Of a DNA stretch of 64,000 bases, positions 8,136 through 17,897 are shown piece after piece. Source of the stretch: Psychrobacter sp. P11G3. GTDB lineage: Bacteria > Pseudomonadota > Gammaproteobacteria > Pseudomonadales > Moraxellaceae. The notes beneath the pieces were generated by a model that was not told the DNA's origin, did not search any database, and worked only from the letters and a program-made list of their open reading frames with translations. The first letter of the stretch is position 1, and each line of letters opens with the position of its first letter. The translations under genes were made by a program, and so were the position numbers. The stretch covers positions 1,984,001 through 2,048,000 of the forward strand of contig NZ_CM003596.1 of the NCBI RefSeq assembly GCF_001435845.1. Reading direction: 5' to 3'.

Positions 8136-8573
8136 TTACAACTGTAATGCCGTAACGACTAACGATACGACGACTATCGCCGTTACATATTGTCTAATTT
8201 TAAAATATACATCGCTAATAATCTGCGCGCGATGCAGACTATAATCAATAACCAATAGACTTATAAAACCGACAACCAGTAGCCAAATAAAGCTACTGGC
8301 TGATAAGATTAAAAACCCAAGCCAAAGGCCAAGCGCAATGACATTGCTATACAGTGGAAGCCTAACTGCCCACTTATTGTCATCAGCTAAATCTAAATGA
8401 TTGCCCCAATGTGCGCCTGCCATAAATGATGCAATCACTAGCCCATAAGCACTTAATACATCGATTACTGAACCAAGCATAGGCACGGTAACAACGTCTA
8501 CTATCAATAAAAATGCACAGGCGACAAACGGAATAGCACCTGCAAAAGTGAGATAAGGACTGGGCTTTTTCAT
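8136..8573 (-). CDS. DUF3429 membrane protein
   Basis: A 145-residue integral membrane protein with four or five hydrophobic segments. The YGLVIASFMAGAHWGNHL stretch (about residues 43-60) is the hallmark of the DUF3429 family. Biochemical function is unknown. It lies 69 bp downstream of the cryptochrome DASH gene on the same strand, so the two may be co-transcribed, suggesting a link to light or membrane stress, though this is only contextual. Confidence 0.8.
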   Translation of the reverse strand: MKKPSPYLTFAGAIPFVACAFLLIVDVVTVPMLGSVIDVLSAYGLVIASFMAGAHWGNHLDLADDNKWAVRLPLYSNVIALGLWLGFLILSASSFIWLLVVGFISLLVIDYSLHRAQIISDVYFKIRQYVTAIVVVSLVVTALQL

Positions 8574-8642
8574 TGTTTAAACCTATCTTATAATTAGTCT
8601 AATAATGGCTATCATCTGTTGAGTGGGAGTTTTCAACATACA

Positions 8643-10025
8643 TTAATCGCTCTTTTGAGTGTTTCCTTGCCACTCACGGATAAACTCACCGTTTGGATCG
8701 TATTGCTGAGTTTGCTTGTCGAGATTAAACTGTCTGCATCCTCTTGGGTCAGCGCCGACGCCTGCCAGATACTGCCAATTGCCCCAATTACTAGCGACAT
8801 CGTAGTCGATAAGTTGTTGCTCAAAGTAAGCTGCACCGTAACGCCAATCAAGCCCTAGCTCGTGAATAAAGCAACTTGCGACTAGTTGTCGCCCCCGATT
8901 CGACATATAACCTGTCGTGCGCAATTGGTTCATACAGGCGTTGACAATAGGATATGCTGTATCACCATTTCTCCATTGTTCTAATTTTTTCTGATCCAGT
9001 TGGGTTGATGGCGTGTGCTGACCAATACCTTTAAACCAGAATAATTTTTGCTGATGGGTGACAGCGTACCAATAAAAATATTCACGCCAAAGCAGCTCAA
9101 ACCATATCCAATAAGTGGATTCATTTGCGATGACATCACGCTCATAACGGCGCAGTCGATTCAATACGGTGTTGACAGACAACGAGCCGTTAGCCAGCCA
9201 AGCAGAAAATTTTGTGGAATGCGTCCATTCATCAAGCGCGTTTCGTGTGATTTTATAAGTACTTGGCGCGTCGGAATTAAAATAACTATTTAAGTGATTT
9301 AGCCCGTTCGACTCACCACCTTTGAAATTAGGCGCTTGCTGTTTTTGTTGGGAGATTGCCTGCGCATTATCTTCGCCTGCTTTAAAGAAGTACTCGCACC
9401 TATCCACCAGACTCTCAGGTATTAGGGCCAATCGCTCTGGCGTCGCGCAAATAGCGATGTCTTGTGCTGCATGCAATAAATCATAATCTGCTTCAATTTT
9501 TTTGCGGAACTGCGTAAAGCTTTTGGGCAAATCATTTAGCGGTAATTCATCAAACAAAGTAGCCGCTGTCTCAATATGCCAACGTATCTGCGGATGTTTC
9601 GCCTGTAGAAAGTCATATACTTTGTTTTGATTATAATCTGCCGTCTGGCTGATGCAGATATCTGTCACTCGTTGCTGCGCTATTAGATCACTCAACTGAG
9701 TAAAGACGTCCAATGCTTCATCGCCTTTCTGTAAATACAGCAACCTATTACCACGCTGTATCAGTGACGCATTTAAATCAGCTAGGCTCTCATGCAAAAA
9801 CTGCTGGCGGGCTTGACCCATAGCCTCATAACGATAGGCGTCGTAATGGTCTTTATCGTCTAATATATCTGTCAACGATGACGCATAAACCAATAGCAGC
9901 TTTCCATCAGTGGAGATTTCAGATGCTTTTAATAGAGTGGCATTGTCCGCTACCCGCAAGTCATTATTAAACAGTACCAATGTGACATTGTTGTGCTCTG
10001 AGTTGTTCGTTGCTTGATTTGACAT
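8643..10025 (-). CDS. Cryptochrome DASH / DASH-type photolyase
   Basis: A 460-residue flavoprotein of the photolyase/cryptochrome family. The N-terminal antenna domain starts at VTLVLFNNDLRVADNATLL (about residue 14). The C-terminal FAD domain contains TGYMSNRGRQLVAS, DWRYGAAYFEQQLIDYD and SNWGNWQYLAGVGADPR, a combination specific to the DASH subfamily rather than CPD class I photolyases (where the terminal region differs). It should bind FAD and a folate antenna, and repair cyclobutane dimers in single-stranded or looped DNA. The reading ends soon after the YDPNGEFIREW motif, giving a compact length for the family. A DUF3429 gene follows. Confidence 0.9.
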   Translation of the reverse strand: MSNQATNNSEHNNVTLVLFNNDLRVADNATLLKASEISTDGKLLLVYASSLTDILDDKDHYDAYRYEAMGQARQQFLHESLADLNASLIQRGNRLLYLQKGDEALDVFTQLSDLIAQQRVTDICISQTADYNQNKVYDFLQAKHPQIRWHIETAATLFDELPLNDLPKSFTQFRKKIEADYDLLHAAQDIAICATPERLALIPESLVDRCEYFFKAGEDNAQAISQQKQQAPNFKGGESNGLNHLNSYFNSDAPSTYKITRNALDEWTHSTKFSAWLANGSLSVNTVLNRLRRYERDVIANESTYWIWFELLWREYFYWYAVTHQQKLFWFKGIGQHTPSTQLDQKKLEQWRNGDTAYPIVNACMNQLRTTGYMSNRGRQLVASCFIHELGLDWRYGAAYFEQQLIDYDVASNWGNWQYLAGVGADPRGCRQFNLDKQTQQYDPNGEFIREWQGNTQKSD

Positions 10026-10249
10026 ACCCTATCCTTCTGGCTGTTTAGCGCTTATCTATTATTTTTAATATTTAGTCTTTAATCTTGAAATATCATATAC
10101 GATGTAAAACATAGTTAGGGCGTATTGAACATTCAACTATGATGCGAGCCTAACACTTGTAAGGCAATGCGCTCAGCCCCAGAAACCAATTATAAGCATT
10201 GACTCTCATATGTCTGACTGCTTAAATGGCTTACCTCTAGGAGAACACC

Positions 10250-10498
10250 ATGACTCAAAATAATACTACGACTGAAGAAAATAAATCAGATGAAAAACGT
10301 AAACTTATCAATCGATTTTTGATGAGGTTGACAAAAGAGCAGCCTCAAATGTATTACGCGACCACCTCTGAGATATCACGAAGTATTCATACGATGATAA
10401 AAGAACATACCAACCGCTTGTCAGTAGAAGAGCAAGCACTGGTAAGACGGATGACGATGGAAGAAATTGAAGGATTACTTGGCTTTCATGCCAGATAA
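10250..10498 (+). CDS. Small hypothetical protein (82 aa)
   Basis: A short polar protein of unrecognised family: an acidic/Asn-Thr-rich N-terminus, then two predicted amphipathic helices (residues about 18-30 and 42-80). No membrane segment, signal peptide or Cys is present. A good Shine-Dalgarno (TAGGAG, about 8 nt before ATG) and a downstream terminator support it as a real gene. It is divergent from the cryptochrome gene across a 224-bp gap. Function unknown. Confidence 0.65.
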   Translation: MTQNNTTTEENKSDEKRKLINRFLMRLTKEQPQMYYATTSEISRSIHTMIKEHTNRLSVEEQALVRRMTMEEIEGLLGFHAR

Positions 10499-10552
10499 CT
10501 TATTGACTAGCTTTCAAATATATCGCTCTCAGTAAAACACTGAATGTCTCAC

Positions 10553-10584
10553 AAAAAAAGACCGCTATCAAAGCGGTCTTTTTT
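10553..10584. terminator. Bidirectional terminator
   Basis: Stem AAAGACCGCT with AGCGGTCTTT flanked by A and T runs, between the small hypothetical gene and the convergent aldehyde dehydrogenase gene. Confidence 0.9.
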
Positions 10585-10614
10585 ACTAGCTATTAGCATT
10601 CTATTTTAGGACAA

Positions 10615-12093
10615 TTAGAACGGATATTCACGTGGCTCATTTTGCATTGAGATCCAATGTGTTCTGGTGAATTCTTCTAGTACCCACTCACCGTTGAAAC
10701 GGCCGATACCTGAATTTTTCTCACCACCAAAAGCCACGTTACTTTCATCGTTTACTGGAATATCATTTATATGGGTCATACCTGCTCGGATACCACGAGC
10801 GAAACGTAAACCTTTTTGCATGTCTGCGGTAAACACCGCACTAGATAAACCATACATAGAGTCATTAGCTATCGACAAAGCATCCTCTTCATTTTTGGCT
10901 CGAATAATGCCTATCAATGGTCCAAATATTTCATTATAGGCAATATCCATCTCTCTAGTAACTTCGGTAAAGACATGGGGCGGGACTAATTGACCATTGA
11001 TTTCACCGCTCAAGAGCATTTTTGCGCCCTCTTTCTGTGCCTCATCAATCTTATCTCTAAGTGACTGAACTTGTTTCTCATTGATGATTGGGCCAATAGC
11101 AGTACCTTGATCGTTAGGATCACCTACCTGTAACGTTTTAACATGAGACAAGAAACGCTCTACAAACTCATCGTACACTTCATTTTCAACAATAATTCGG
11201 TTAATAGCCATACAAATCTGGCCTTGATGCAAGAACTTACCGAACACGGCTGCTTTTACTGCCTGATCAATATCTGCATCCTTGAGTACAACAAATGGAC
11301 TGTTTCCACCTAACTCAAGTGCCACTTGTTTGATATGCTCACCACCATTAGCTAGCTCACCGATGTGTTTACCCACTGAAGTTGATCCTGTGAATGACAC
11401 AAAACTTGACGCTTTGTGTTCAACGATTGCATCGCCTATCTCGCTGCCTGAACCCACAACCACGTTTAACAGGCCTTTTGGTAGACCCGCTTCTTCAAAT
11501 ACTTTGGCCAATAGCAAACCACCTGTCACTGGCGTATCGCTAGCAGGCTTGAGTACCACGGCATTACCAAGCGCTAAGGCTGGCGCGATTGAGCGCTGCG
11601 TTAAATGTAATGGGAAGTTCCATGGGCTAATGACAGCGACAACGCCGATTGGCTCACGATAAATGAAGTTTTCTTTACCAGGGGTATTTGATGGACGAAT
11701 CTCACCATGAACACGATTAGGGAATGTCGCTGCTTCAAGGGTAATCGCGCGCGTCGCACCGAACTCGACCATGGCTTTGATACGAGTACTGCCCGACTCT
11801 TTGATTAGCCAATCAACGATTTCCTCTTGGCGCTGATCGAGTATGTTGACCACTTTATACAACACTGCGGCGCGCTCTGCTGGTGTCTGCTTGGCCCATG
11901 CTTCTTGAGCTTGGGTCGCCGCATCATAGGCTTCGTTCAACTGATCTTTGGTCGCTTGCTGGATCTCTACAAGCGTATCACCGTTATATGGATTGGTATT
12001 GGTGTTGGTGCTATCGTCTTTACCGGTTTGCCATTCACCAGCGATGAACTGTAAATGAAAGTCACTATATGCACTCGTAGTATTGGTTGACAT
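10615..12093 (-). CDS. NAD(P)-dependent aldehyde dehydrogenase
   Basis: About 492 residues of the aldehyde dehydrogenase superfamily, oxidising an aldehyde to the acid. Visible signatures: the cofactor-binding SPWNFPLHL segment, [11 protein letters not shown], the general-base Glu in LELGGNSPF, and the catalytic Cys in HQGQICM. The overall pattern resembles benzaldehyde/vanillin-type dehydrogenases; substrate is not determined. The ATG at 12093 is preferred to one 6 nt earlier because AAGG is then spaced 6 nt away. The gene is divergent from the NemR-like regulator, and the gap contains a palindrome identical to the one before yqhD, so it probably belongs to the same electrophile-response regulon. 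Confidence 0.92.
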   Translation of the reverse strand: MSTNTTSAYSDFHLQFIAGEWQTGKDDSTNTNTNPYNGDTLVEIQQATKDQLNEAYDAATQAQEAWAKQTPAERAAVLYKVVNILDQRQEEIVDWLIKESGSTRIKAMVEFGATRAITLEAATFPNRVHGEIRPSNTPGKENFIYREPIGVVAVISPWNFPLHLTQRSIAPALALGNAVVLKPASDTPVTGGLLLAKVFEEAGLPKGLLNVVVGSGSEIGDAIVEHKASSFVSFTGSTSVGKHIGELANGGEHIKQVALELGGNSPFVVLKDADIDQAVKAAVFGKFLHQGQICMAINRIIVENEVYDEFVERFLSHVKTLQVGDPNDQGTAIGPIINEKQVQSLRDKIDEAQKEGAKMLLSGEINGQLVPPHVFTEVTREMDIAYNEIFGPLIGIIRAKNEEDALSIANDSMYGLSSAVFTADMQKGLRFARGIRAGMTHINDIPVNDESNVAFGGEKNSGIGRFNGEWVLEEFTRTHWISMQNEPREYPF

Positions 12094-12521
12094 AATCATC
12101 CTTATTTTTAGTTTGTTATGTTAAGTATTGGTTTTCGATTATTAAAATAAAATTGTTAAGTCGGCGATATCTTAATGAGAAAATATCTGGCAGGTAGTAA
12201 GTCTGAAATCGTTACCAAGCTATCAATCAATAGTCATCAATTAAAAAAAGCTCTAATGAAAAATGATCTTTAGCAGTAAATACTAACGGTAACGGATAAC
12301 AACAAAACCTACCTTGCTAGACGACTGGTCTAATGCTACCATAGCTACTAATAAAACAAGACTATTTTGTCAGTGAATATTGTTGATAAAACGTAACACA
12401 TATAACTATATCCTATTACAATACGCCATCAACGTGACGTTCAAATGAACGCTAACGGTTTTAACTGACTATCTAATGCATACGCTAATACAAGCAACTA
12501 CTAAGGGAGATAATCCTGTTT
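12094..12521. other. Control region between aldehyde dehydrogenase and nemR
   Basis: 428 bp of AT-rich DNA between divergent genes. The only clear element is the 15-bp palindrome at 12318-12332. No coding potential is evident. Confidence 0.6.
12318..12332. promoter_or_regulatory. NemR-type operator, site 1
   Basis: TAGAC-GACTG-GTCTA, inverted repeat of 5 bp around a 5-bp spacer, in the gap between the divergent aldehyde dehydrogenase and nemR-like genes. Eighteen bases (CTAGACGACTGGTCTAAT) are identical to the site before yqhD. The arms resemble the TAGAC/GTCTA arms of the E. coli NemR box as I recall it. Confidence 0.8.
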
Positions 12522-13121
12522 ATGTCTAATACAGACGCAACGACACCAGATACTAAAGCTCATTTACTTGCCACTGGCTACCAATTAATCGCCAAAAAAG
12601 GTTTTACCGCTGTTGGTCTAAAGCAAATTTTAGATACAGCAGGTGTGCCAAAGGGTTCTTTTTACCATTATTTCGCTTCTAAAGAAGCCTTTGGTGAAGC
12701 CATTATTAATCATTACTTTAGCTTATATAAGACTCGGTTGGATGTCATCGATGCACAAGATGTCAGTGCACAGCAAAAGCTATATGATTATTTTCAAAAC
12801 TGGTATGACACCCAGCAGAATGGCTGTGACCATGAGAAATGCTTGGTAGTGAAGCTCAGCGCAGAGGTAGCCGATATGTCAGAAACCATGCGTAAGGCAC
12901 TCGATACTGGCTATCAGCAGACGACCATGTGGCTCGCTAAGCAGATCAAAGCTGGCTGGCTCGATGAGTCCGTCCCTCGTCACGATAACATCTCGGCTGA
13001 GAGTATGGCCAAGCGTTGGTATTTTGCATGGCTTGGCGCAAGCTTGATTGCAAAGATTAGCCAAACTAATACCCCTTTAGCAGAAATTTGGCAGATGACC
13101 ACGACCCAAATGGGACGCTAA
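12522..13121 (+). CDS. nemR: TetR-family electrophile/hypochlorite sensor, NemR-like
   Basis: A 199-residue TetR-family repressor. The DNA-binding region spans residues 12-55 (LLATGYQLIAKKGFTAVGL ... VPKGSFYHYFASKEAFG), which is almost superimposable on E. coli NemR. The sensor region also matches: Cys107 in KCLVVKLSAEV corresponds to the reactive NemR Cys106, and Lys178 in LGASLIAKIS corresponds to Lys175, the proposed Cys-Lys switch partner. It should release DNA when modified by aldehydes, quinones or HOCl-type oxidants. Matching palindromes lie before this gene and before yqhD. Unlike E. coli, no nemA or gloA follows; the likely targets are the aldehyde dehydrogenase and the yqhD-curA cluster. 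Confidence 0.88.
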   Translation: MSNTDATTPDTKAHLLATGYQLIAKKGFTAVGLKQILDTAGVPKGSFYHYFASKEAFGEAIINHYFSLYKTRLDVIDAQDVSAQQKLYDYFQNWYDTQQNGCDHEKCLVVKLSAEVADMSETMRKALDTGYQQTTMWLAKQIKAGWLDESVPRHDNISAESMAKRWYFAWLGASLIAKISQTNTPLAEIWQMTTTQMGR

Positions 13122-13490
13122 TCGTCAACTGTTCGGATTTCTAGCGACTGCACTTCTAACGTAACCATTAAGGCACATTGAATATTCATAACGCTCATAG
13201 ATAGTAGCTGTCAGTACTATGCTTGATTATTCAGTGTGCTTCATTGCCTTCTCTTTTTTAAACGAATTTCTTAAAGACATTTGAATACGGCTTAGACAGT
13301 TATACGAGAGTTTTGTAAATATAACTAGACGACTGGTCTAATTGGTGTACAATGCGCATAAATATTAAGAATGAATGTCTATACGAGCATTGCTTATCAT
13401 TCATTGATTGATATCAGACAATATCCCATGTCAAAACCATTTAATTGAACCGTTTTTATTAAAAACTTTTTATTACTAATTAGGAATCTT
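13122..13490. other. Control region upstream of yqhD
   Basis: 369 bp between nemR and yqhD. It contains the NemR-type palindrome at 13326-13340 and a possible -10 element TACAAT at 13348-13353, which would place the operator over the -35 and spacer. Nothing else stands out. Confidence 0.55.
13326..13340. promoter_or_regulatory. NemR-type operator, site 2
   Basis: TAGAC-GACTG-GTCTA, identical in 18 bases to the site at 12318. A TACAAT hexamer begins 8 bp downstream, so a bound repressor would cover the promoter of yqhD. Confidence 0.8.
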
Positions 13491-14702
13491 ATGAATAACT
13501 TCCAATACTACAACCCAGTCCGTATCGTTTTTGGTGAAGGTCAAATCGAGCAATTATCAGATCTAGTCCCTACTGATGCGCGTGTACTCATTACTTATGG
13601 TGGTGGTTCAGCACAGCGTACTGGTACTTTAGACGAAGTAAAAACTGCATTAGCGGCAAGCGGTAACCGTACTGTATTTGAATTTGGTGGCATCGAAGCC
13701 AACCCAGAATTCACTACGTTATTAAAAGCCGCTGATATGGTTAATGAGCACAACATCGACTTCTTATTAGCAGTTGGCGGTGGTTCTGTGATTGACGGCA
13801 GTAAATTTGTCGCACTCGTTTCTTCGTTAACTGAAGAAGACGGCACTGTCTCACGTGACCAAGCTTGGGATGCCTTAACGGGTTATTGCAAAAACATCGA
13901 CTCTGCTGTCGACTTGGGTGCTGTATTGACTATCCCAGCCACAGGTTCTGAGATGAACTCAGGCGGCGTGATTAACTATAGTGAGCGTCAAGCAAAACTA
14001 CCATTTGGTAACCCACTTGCCTTCCCTAAATTCTCGATTCTAGATCCAATCAAAACACTTACCTTGCCTGAGCGTCAGGTGATGAATGGTGTGGCTGATG
14101 CATTTGTTCATGTAATGGAACAATATCTGACTTACCCAGTAAACGCTAAAGTACAAGATGCCTTTGCTGAAAGCTTGCTTAAAATCCTTATCGATGAAGG
14201 TCTAGTTGTTAAGCAAGATCCAGAAAACCTAGAAACACGTAAAAACATTATGTGGACAGCAACCATGGCATTGAACGGTCTGATCGGTACTGGTGTACCA
14301 CAAGATTGGACAACTCACATGGTTGGTCATGAGCTGACGTCACTACACGCTATCGATCATGCACGTACGCTAACCATCGTATTGCCATCAGTCATGCGTG
14401 AGCTAAAAGAAGGCAAAAAAGAAAAACTACTTCAGTATGCACGTAACGTATGGAACATTACTGATACTGACCTAGATGACGACGCCATCATCGAAACTGC
14501 TATTGTTTACACTGAAAACTTCTTCCGCGAGCTTGGCTTGCCAGTTAGCCTAGAAGATGTTGACTTGACGGAATCAGCGATTGATCCAATCATCAAGCAG
14601 CTTGAAGTACATAACATGGTTAAGCTTGGTGAACATGGTACCAACGACCTAGAAGTATCACGTCGTATCCTGCAGCGTGCTGTAACTAGCAAAGCGTCTT
14701 AA
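13491..14702 (+). CDS. yqhD: NADPH-dependent iron/zinc-type aldehyde reductase YqhD
   Basis: A 403-residue group III alcohol dehydrogenase that reduces short-chain and lipid-derived aldehydes with NADPH. It aligns closely with E. coli YqhD from the first residues (MNNFQYYNPVRIVFGEGQI). The nucleotide site is VLITYGGGS (residues 31-39) and LLAVGGGSVIDGSKF. Metal ligands are the Asp and His of NGVADAFVHVMEQ, and His residues in MVGHELTSLHAIDHARTL. TAGGAA lies about 6 nt before the ATG. It heads a colinear run with curA, a DJ-1 protein and a GST, behind a NemR-like operator, consistent with aldehyde detoxification rather than fermentation. Confidence 0.94.
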   Translation: MNNFQYYNPVRIVFGEGQIEQLSDLVPTDARVLITYGGGSAQRTGTLDEVKTALAASGNRTVFEFGGIEANPEFTTLLKAADMVNEHNIDFLLAVGGGSVIDGSKFVALVSSLTEEDGTVSRDQAWDALTGYCKNIDSAVDLGAVLTIPATGSEMNSGGVINYSERQAKLPFGNPLAFPKFSILDPIKTLTLPERQVMNGVADAFVHVMEQYLTYPVNAKVQDAFAESLLKILIDEGLVVKQDPENLETRKNIMWTATMALNGLIGTGVPQDWTTHMVGHELTSLHAIDHARTLTIVLPSVMRELKEGKKEKLLQYARNVWNITDTDLDDDAIIETAIVYTENFFRELGLPVSLEDVDLTESAIDPIIKQLEVHNMVKLGEHGTNDLEVSRRILQRAVTSKAS

Positions 14703-14869
14703 TAAGCGCTTTAGCAAGAACTGTCAAAAGAATTATAAGAAAAATCGCGACAGTAACAATAAATACATATCGTTATGCTATTTATAATAGTAGCTATTCC
14801 ATGCTGAGTAGCTACTACATTTACCACTACTATAATAATGACAATTAACAAATATAAAGGAGTCCTACA

Positions 14870-15919
14870 ATGAGCTTCGACAAACAACAGAACCAACAAA
14901 CAAACCGTCAAATCAAATTGGCTAGCCGTCCTAATGGCGTACCTACTGCTGACAATTTTGATATGGCGACTAGTGACGTTCCTACGCCAAAAGATAACGA
15001 GATGCTACTACGCACCGTATATCTATCACTAGATCCATATATGCGTGGACGTATGAGTGATGCAAAAAGCTATGCAGATCCATTAGAAGTCGGTGACGTC
15101 ATCATGGGTGGTACCGTAGCGCAAGTGGTCGAGTCGAATATCGATAAATTTGCTGTCGGTGATTTGGTCGTATCAAATTCCGGCTGGCAGGACTACAGCG
15201 TCAGTGATGGCGAAGGTGTCCTGAAACTGGATAAAAACATGGCAAACCCTTCTTATGGTTTAGGTGTGTTAGGTATGCCAGGGTTCACCGGTTACATGGG
15301 TCTGACTGATATCGGTAAACCACAAAAAGGCGAGACTTTAGTCGTGGCAGCAGCAACTGGACCGGTCGGTGCCACTGTCGGTCAAGTGGGCAATCAATAT
15401 GGTCTGCGCACTGTCGGTGTGGCAGGCGGTAAAGAGAAATGCGACTTTGCGGTCAATGAGCTTGGTTTTGATATCTGTATCGATCACAAAGCTGACGACT
15501 TCGCTGAGCAATTAAAAGCAGCATGTCCAGATGGTATCGACATTTACTATGAAAACGTTGGCGGTAAAGTATTTGATGCAGTAATGCCATTACTTAACGA
15601 CCACGCTCGTATTCCAGTATGTGGTCTGGTATCGCAGTACAACGCAACTGATTTACCTGATGGCAAAGATCGCCTAGGTATGCTGATGGGTCTTATCTTA
15701 AGCCAACGCCTAACTGTCAGAGGTTTCATTATCTTTGAAGAGTACGGCGACCACTTCCCAGAGTTCTTAGAAACCATGAGCAAATGGGTAGAGTCAGGCG
15801 AAGTAAAAACCAAAGAGCACATTACTGACGGTCTAGATAATGCCCCAGATGCATTTGTCAGTATGTTAAACGGTGATAACTTTGGTAAGACTGTAATCAA
15901 AGTGTCTGACGTCAAATAG
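14870..15919 (+). CDS. curA: NADPH-dependent alkenal/curcumin reductase (MDR family)
   Basis: A 349-residue medium-chain dehydrogenase/reductase without zinc ligands, of the leukotriene B4/curcumin reductase group that saturates the C=C bond of unsaturated aldehydes and ketones. Nearly every family block of E. coli CurA is visible: LRTVYLSLDPYMRGRMSD, LGVLGMPGFTGYMGL, the nucleotide loop AAATGPVGATVGQ, IDIYYENVGGKVFDAV and IPVCGLVSQYNAT. A strong AAAGGAG lies 7 nt upstream of the ATG. No operator is seen in the 167-bp gap from yqhD, so read-through from the yqhD promoter is likely. Confidence 0.93.
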   Translation: MSFDKQQNQQTNRQIKLASRPNGVPTADNFDMATSDVPTPKDNEMLLRTVYLSLDPYMRGRMSDAKSYADPLEVGDVIMGGTVAQVVESNIDKFAVGDLVVSNSGWQDYSVSDGEGVLKLDKNMANPSYGLGVLGMPGFTGYMGLTDIGKPQKGETLVVAAATGPVGATVGQVGNQYGLRTVGVAGGKEKCDFAVNELGFDICIDHKADDFAEQLKAACPDGIDIYYENVGGKVFDAVMPLLNDHARIPVCGLVSQYNATDLPDGKDRLGMLMGLILSQRLTVRGFIIFEEYGDHFPEFLETMSKWVESGEVKTKEHITDGLDNAPDAFVSMLNGDNFGKTVIKVSDVK

Positions 15920-16158
15920 TTACTGGTTAAACATTGAGTAGTTAAGCAGCTACTGACAGTTAACAATCGTTGTGAATAACTACTTAACAACATAAATTGC
16001 TAATATCACTACTGACAGCTGCTTACAAAGCAGGAATAATGCTAACAGTCATTATTTGCATTTAGGCTAATTAAGTAAAAACAGCTAATGATGCAACGGA
16101 AAACTTATGACTGTTGGCTATATAGTTACTAACACATAAATAATAAACAAGGATAATT

Positions 16159-16836
16159 ATGAACATTTTAATGGTACTAACTTCTCATGACCGTTTAGGC
16201 GATACTGGTAAGAAAACTGGCTTTTGGCTAGAAGAATTCGCTGCGCCTTACTACGCATTTCTTGACGCCGGTGTAAATGTAACCCTAGCCTCTCCAGCAG
16301 GCGGTCAGCCACCACTAGATCCTAGTAGTGACACAGAAGACACGCAAACCAAAGATACCACTCGTTTTAAAGACGATAAAGACGCACAAGAGCATTTGGC
16401 TAACACCAAAAAGCTTGCTGACATGAACGCTGAAGATTTTGATTCAGTATTCTACCCTGGTGGTCATGGCCCGTTGTGGGATTTGGCAGTAGATAAAAAC
16501 TCTATCAATCTGATCGAGACTTTTGTTAAGCAAGACAAGCCTGTTGCTTTTGTTTGTCATTCTCCTGCAGCACTTAAAAACGTTAAAGTCGATGGCGAGT
16601 ATTTGGTAAAAGGCAAAACAGTGACTGGTTTTACCAACTCAGAAGAAGACGCAGTTGGCCTAACAGACGTAGTACCCTTCCTAGTAGAAGACGCATTGAA
16701 AGCCAATGGCGGTAACTACGAAAAAGCAGCTGATTGGGAATCATTTGTCGTTGAAGATGGTCTGCTAATCACAGGTCAAAATCCTGCATCATCAGAAGAA
16801 GCTGCTAAGCGCCTAATGGCAAAGCTGAAAGGTTAG
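16159..16836 (+). CDS. DJ-1/PfpI-family protein, Hsp31-like
   Basis: A 225-residue class I glutamine-amidotransferase-like protein. The nucleophile elbow is VAFVCHSPAAL with Cys133-His134, a Glu around residue 25-26 could complete the site, and the FYPGGHGPLWDL motif (98-109) is typical of the Hsp31/glyoxalase III-like branch. Such proteins act as chaperones, deglycases or glutathione-independent glyoxalases; which applies cannot be told here. It sits between curA and a GST, which favours a role in methylglyoxal or carbonyl stress. The 239-bp gap from curA may contain a separate promoter. Confidence 0.88.
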   Translation: MNILMVLTSHDRLGDTGKKTGFWLEEFAAPYYAFLDAGVNVTLASPAGGQPPLDPSSDTEDTQTKDTTRFKDDKDAQEHLANTKKLADMNAEDFDSVFYPGGHGPLWDLAVDKNSINLIETFVKQDKPVAFVCHSPAALKNVKVDGEYLVKGKTVTGFTNSEEDAVGLTDVVPFLVEDALKANGGNYEKAADWESFVVEDGLLITGQNPASSEEAAKRLMAKLKG

Positions 16837-16866
16837 TCAAATCCACTACGCAATAAGGTCGATACC

Positions 16867-17496
16867 ATGATTCGCTTACATCATCTCAATCAATCACGTT
16901 CATTACGTACGCTATGGCTCTTAGAAGAGCTAGGCGTTCCTTATGAAGTCGTTAGTCATCAGCGCGATGCCAAGACTCATTTAGCACCAGACTCTCTAAA
17001 GGCTGTACATCCACTCGGTAAGTCTCCGGTTATCGAAATGGATGGACAGATTTATGCTGAGTCAGGTGCTATCACTGAGTTATTGATTGAGCGGTTTGCG
17101 CCAGAGCGTCTGCGCCCTGCTACAGGAAGCTCAGACTATGGCTACTATTTACAGTGGATTGATTTTGCAGAAAGCTCGCTCATGTTGCCATTAATGCTTG
17201 AGTTATTTACTAACAAAGCAGGCATCAATGACAATGAGTTTTTAAACGGCTACATCGAGACAGAAAAAACCAGACTGTTTAAGTATCTGGATACCTCCGT
17301 TGAAGGTAAGTCGTTTATTGTAGGTGATAAGCTAAGCGGTGCCGACTTTATGCTGTCATTCGATTTGATTATTCTTGCTAAGCGTCAGAAACTTGATGCT
17401 TATCCGCATATCAAACAGTATGCTGAAAAGCTGGCCAGTCTTGATAGCTATCAGCGTGCAATGCAGCTAGAAGCAAAATATGATGAATCAATTTAG
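16867..17496 (+). CDS. Glutathione S-transferase
   Basis: A 209-residue soluble GST. The thioredoxin-like domain (residues 1-80) has the catalytic Ser10 region HLNQSRSLRTLWLLEEL, a cis-Pro in GKSPVIEMDG, and the glutathione-binding ESGAI; the helical C-terminal domain carries GDKLSGADFMLSF, the N-capping box. It starts 30 bp after the DJ-1-like gene, so the two are probably co-transcribed. It closes the electrophile-response cluster and is followed by a strong terminator. Confidence 0.9.
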   Translation: MIRLHHLNQSRSLRTLWLLEELGVPYEVVSHQRDAKTHLAPDSLKAVHPLGKSPVIEMDGQIYAESGAITELLIERFAPERLRPATGSSDYGYYLQWIDFAESSLMLPLMLELFTNKAGINDNEFLNGYIETEKTRLFKYLDTSVEGKSFIVGDKLSGADFMLSFDLIILAKRQKLDAYPHIKQYAEKLASLDSYQRAMQLEAKYDESI

Positions 17497-17897
17497 TATT
17501 TGGTATTATTAGTACTTAGTGTTAATTGATACCTCGGTATTAACCAAAATACTATGTATTGACTGACCAATTTTTTGATACACAAAAACAGCTCTATATA
17601 GAGCTGTTTTTTATGCGTATCACATTTTTTGCTTTTTTAATGTTCGTTGAATTGCATAAAATACTGCTATCTCTTTATTCAGCAGCGCCGATGAGTTACG
17701 CGGTGATGACAAAAGCGTTGTAAAAGTTATGATAAAATATGCCCTGCATTTCTTAGGTTATCTTCCAAGTTTAACCAGCATTTATATCAGTAGCCTCACT
17801 GCGTTTTAAGCTATGAACATTCATCGTACTGACCTGATTTTGCGTCTGGAATCTGTTCTATGTCATTCTATTTCCTTATACAGATTATGGTACGTCC
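17497..17897. other. Intergenic region before the efflux pair
   Basis: 401 bp containing the terminator at 17584-17612 for the upstream cluster. The remaining ~280 bp should hold the promoter of the MFS/adaptor pair, but I see no clear palindrome or strong promoter hexamers. Confidence 0.5.
17584..17612 (+). terminator. Terminator after the GST gene
   Basis: Perfect stem AAAAACAGCTCTA/TAGAGCTGTTTTT with a short loop and terminal T run, about 90 bp after the GST stop codon. Confidence 0.9.
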
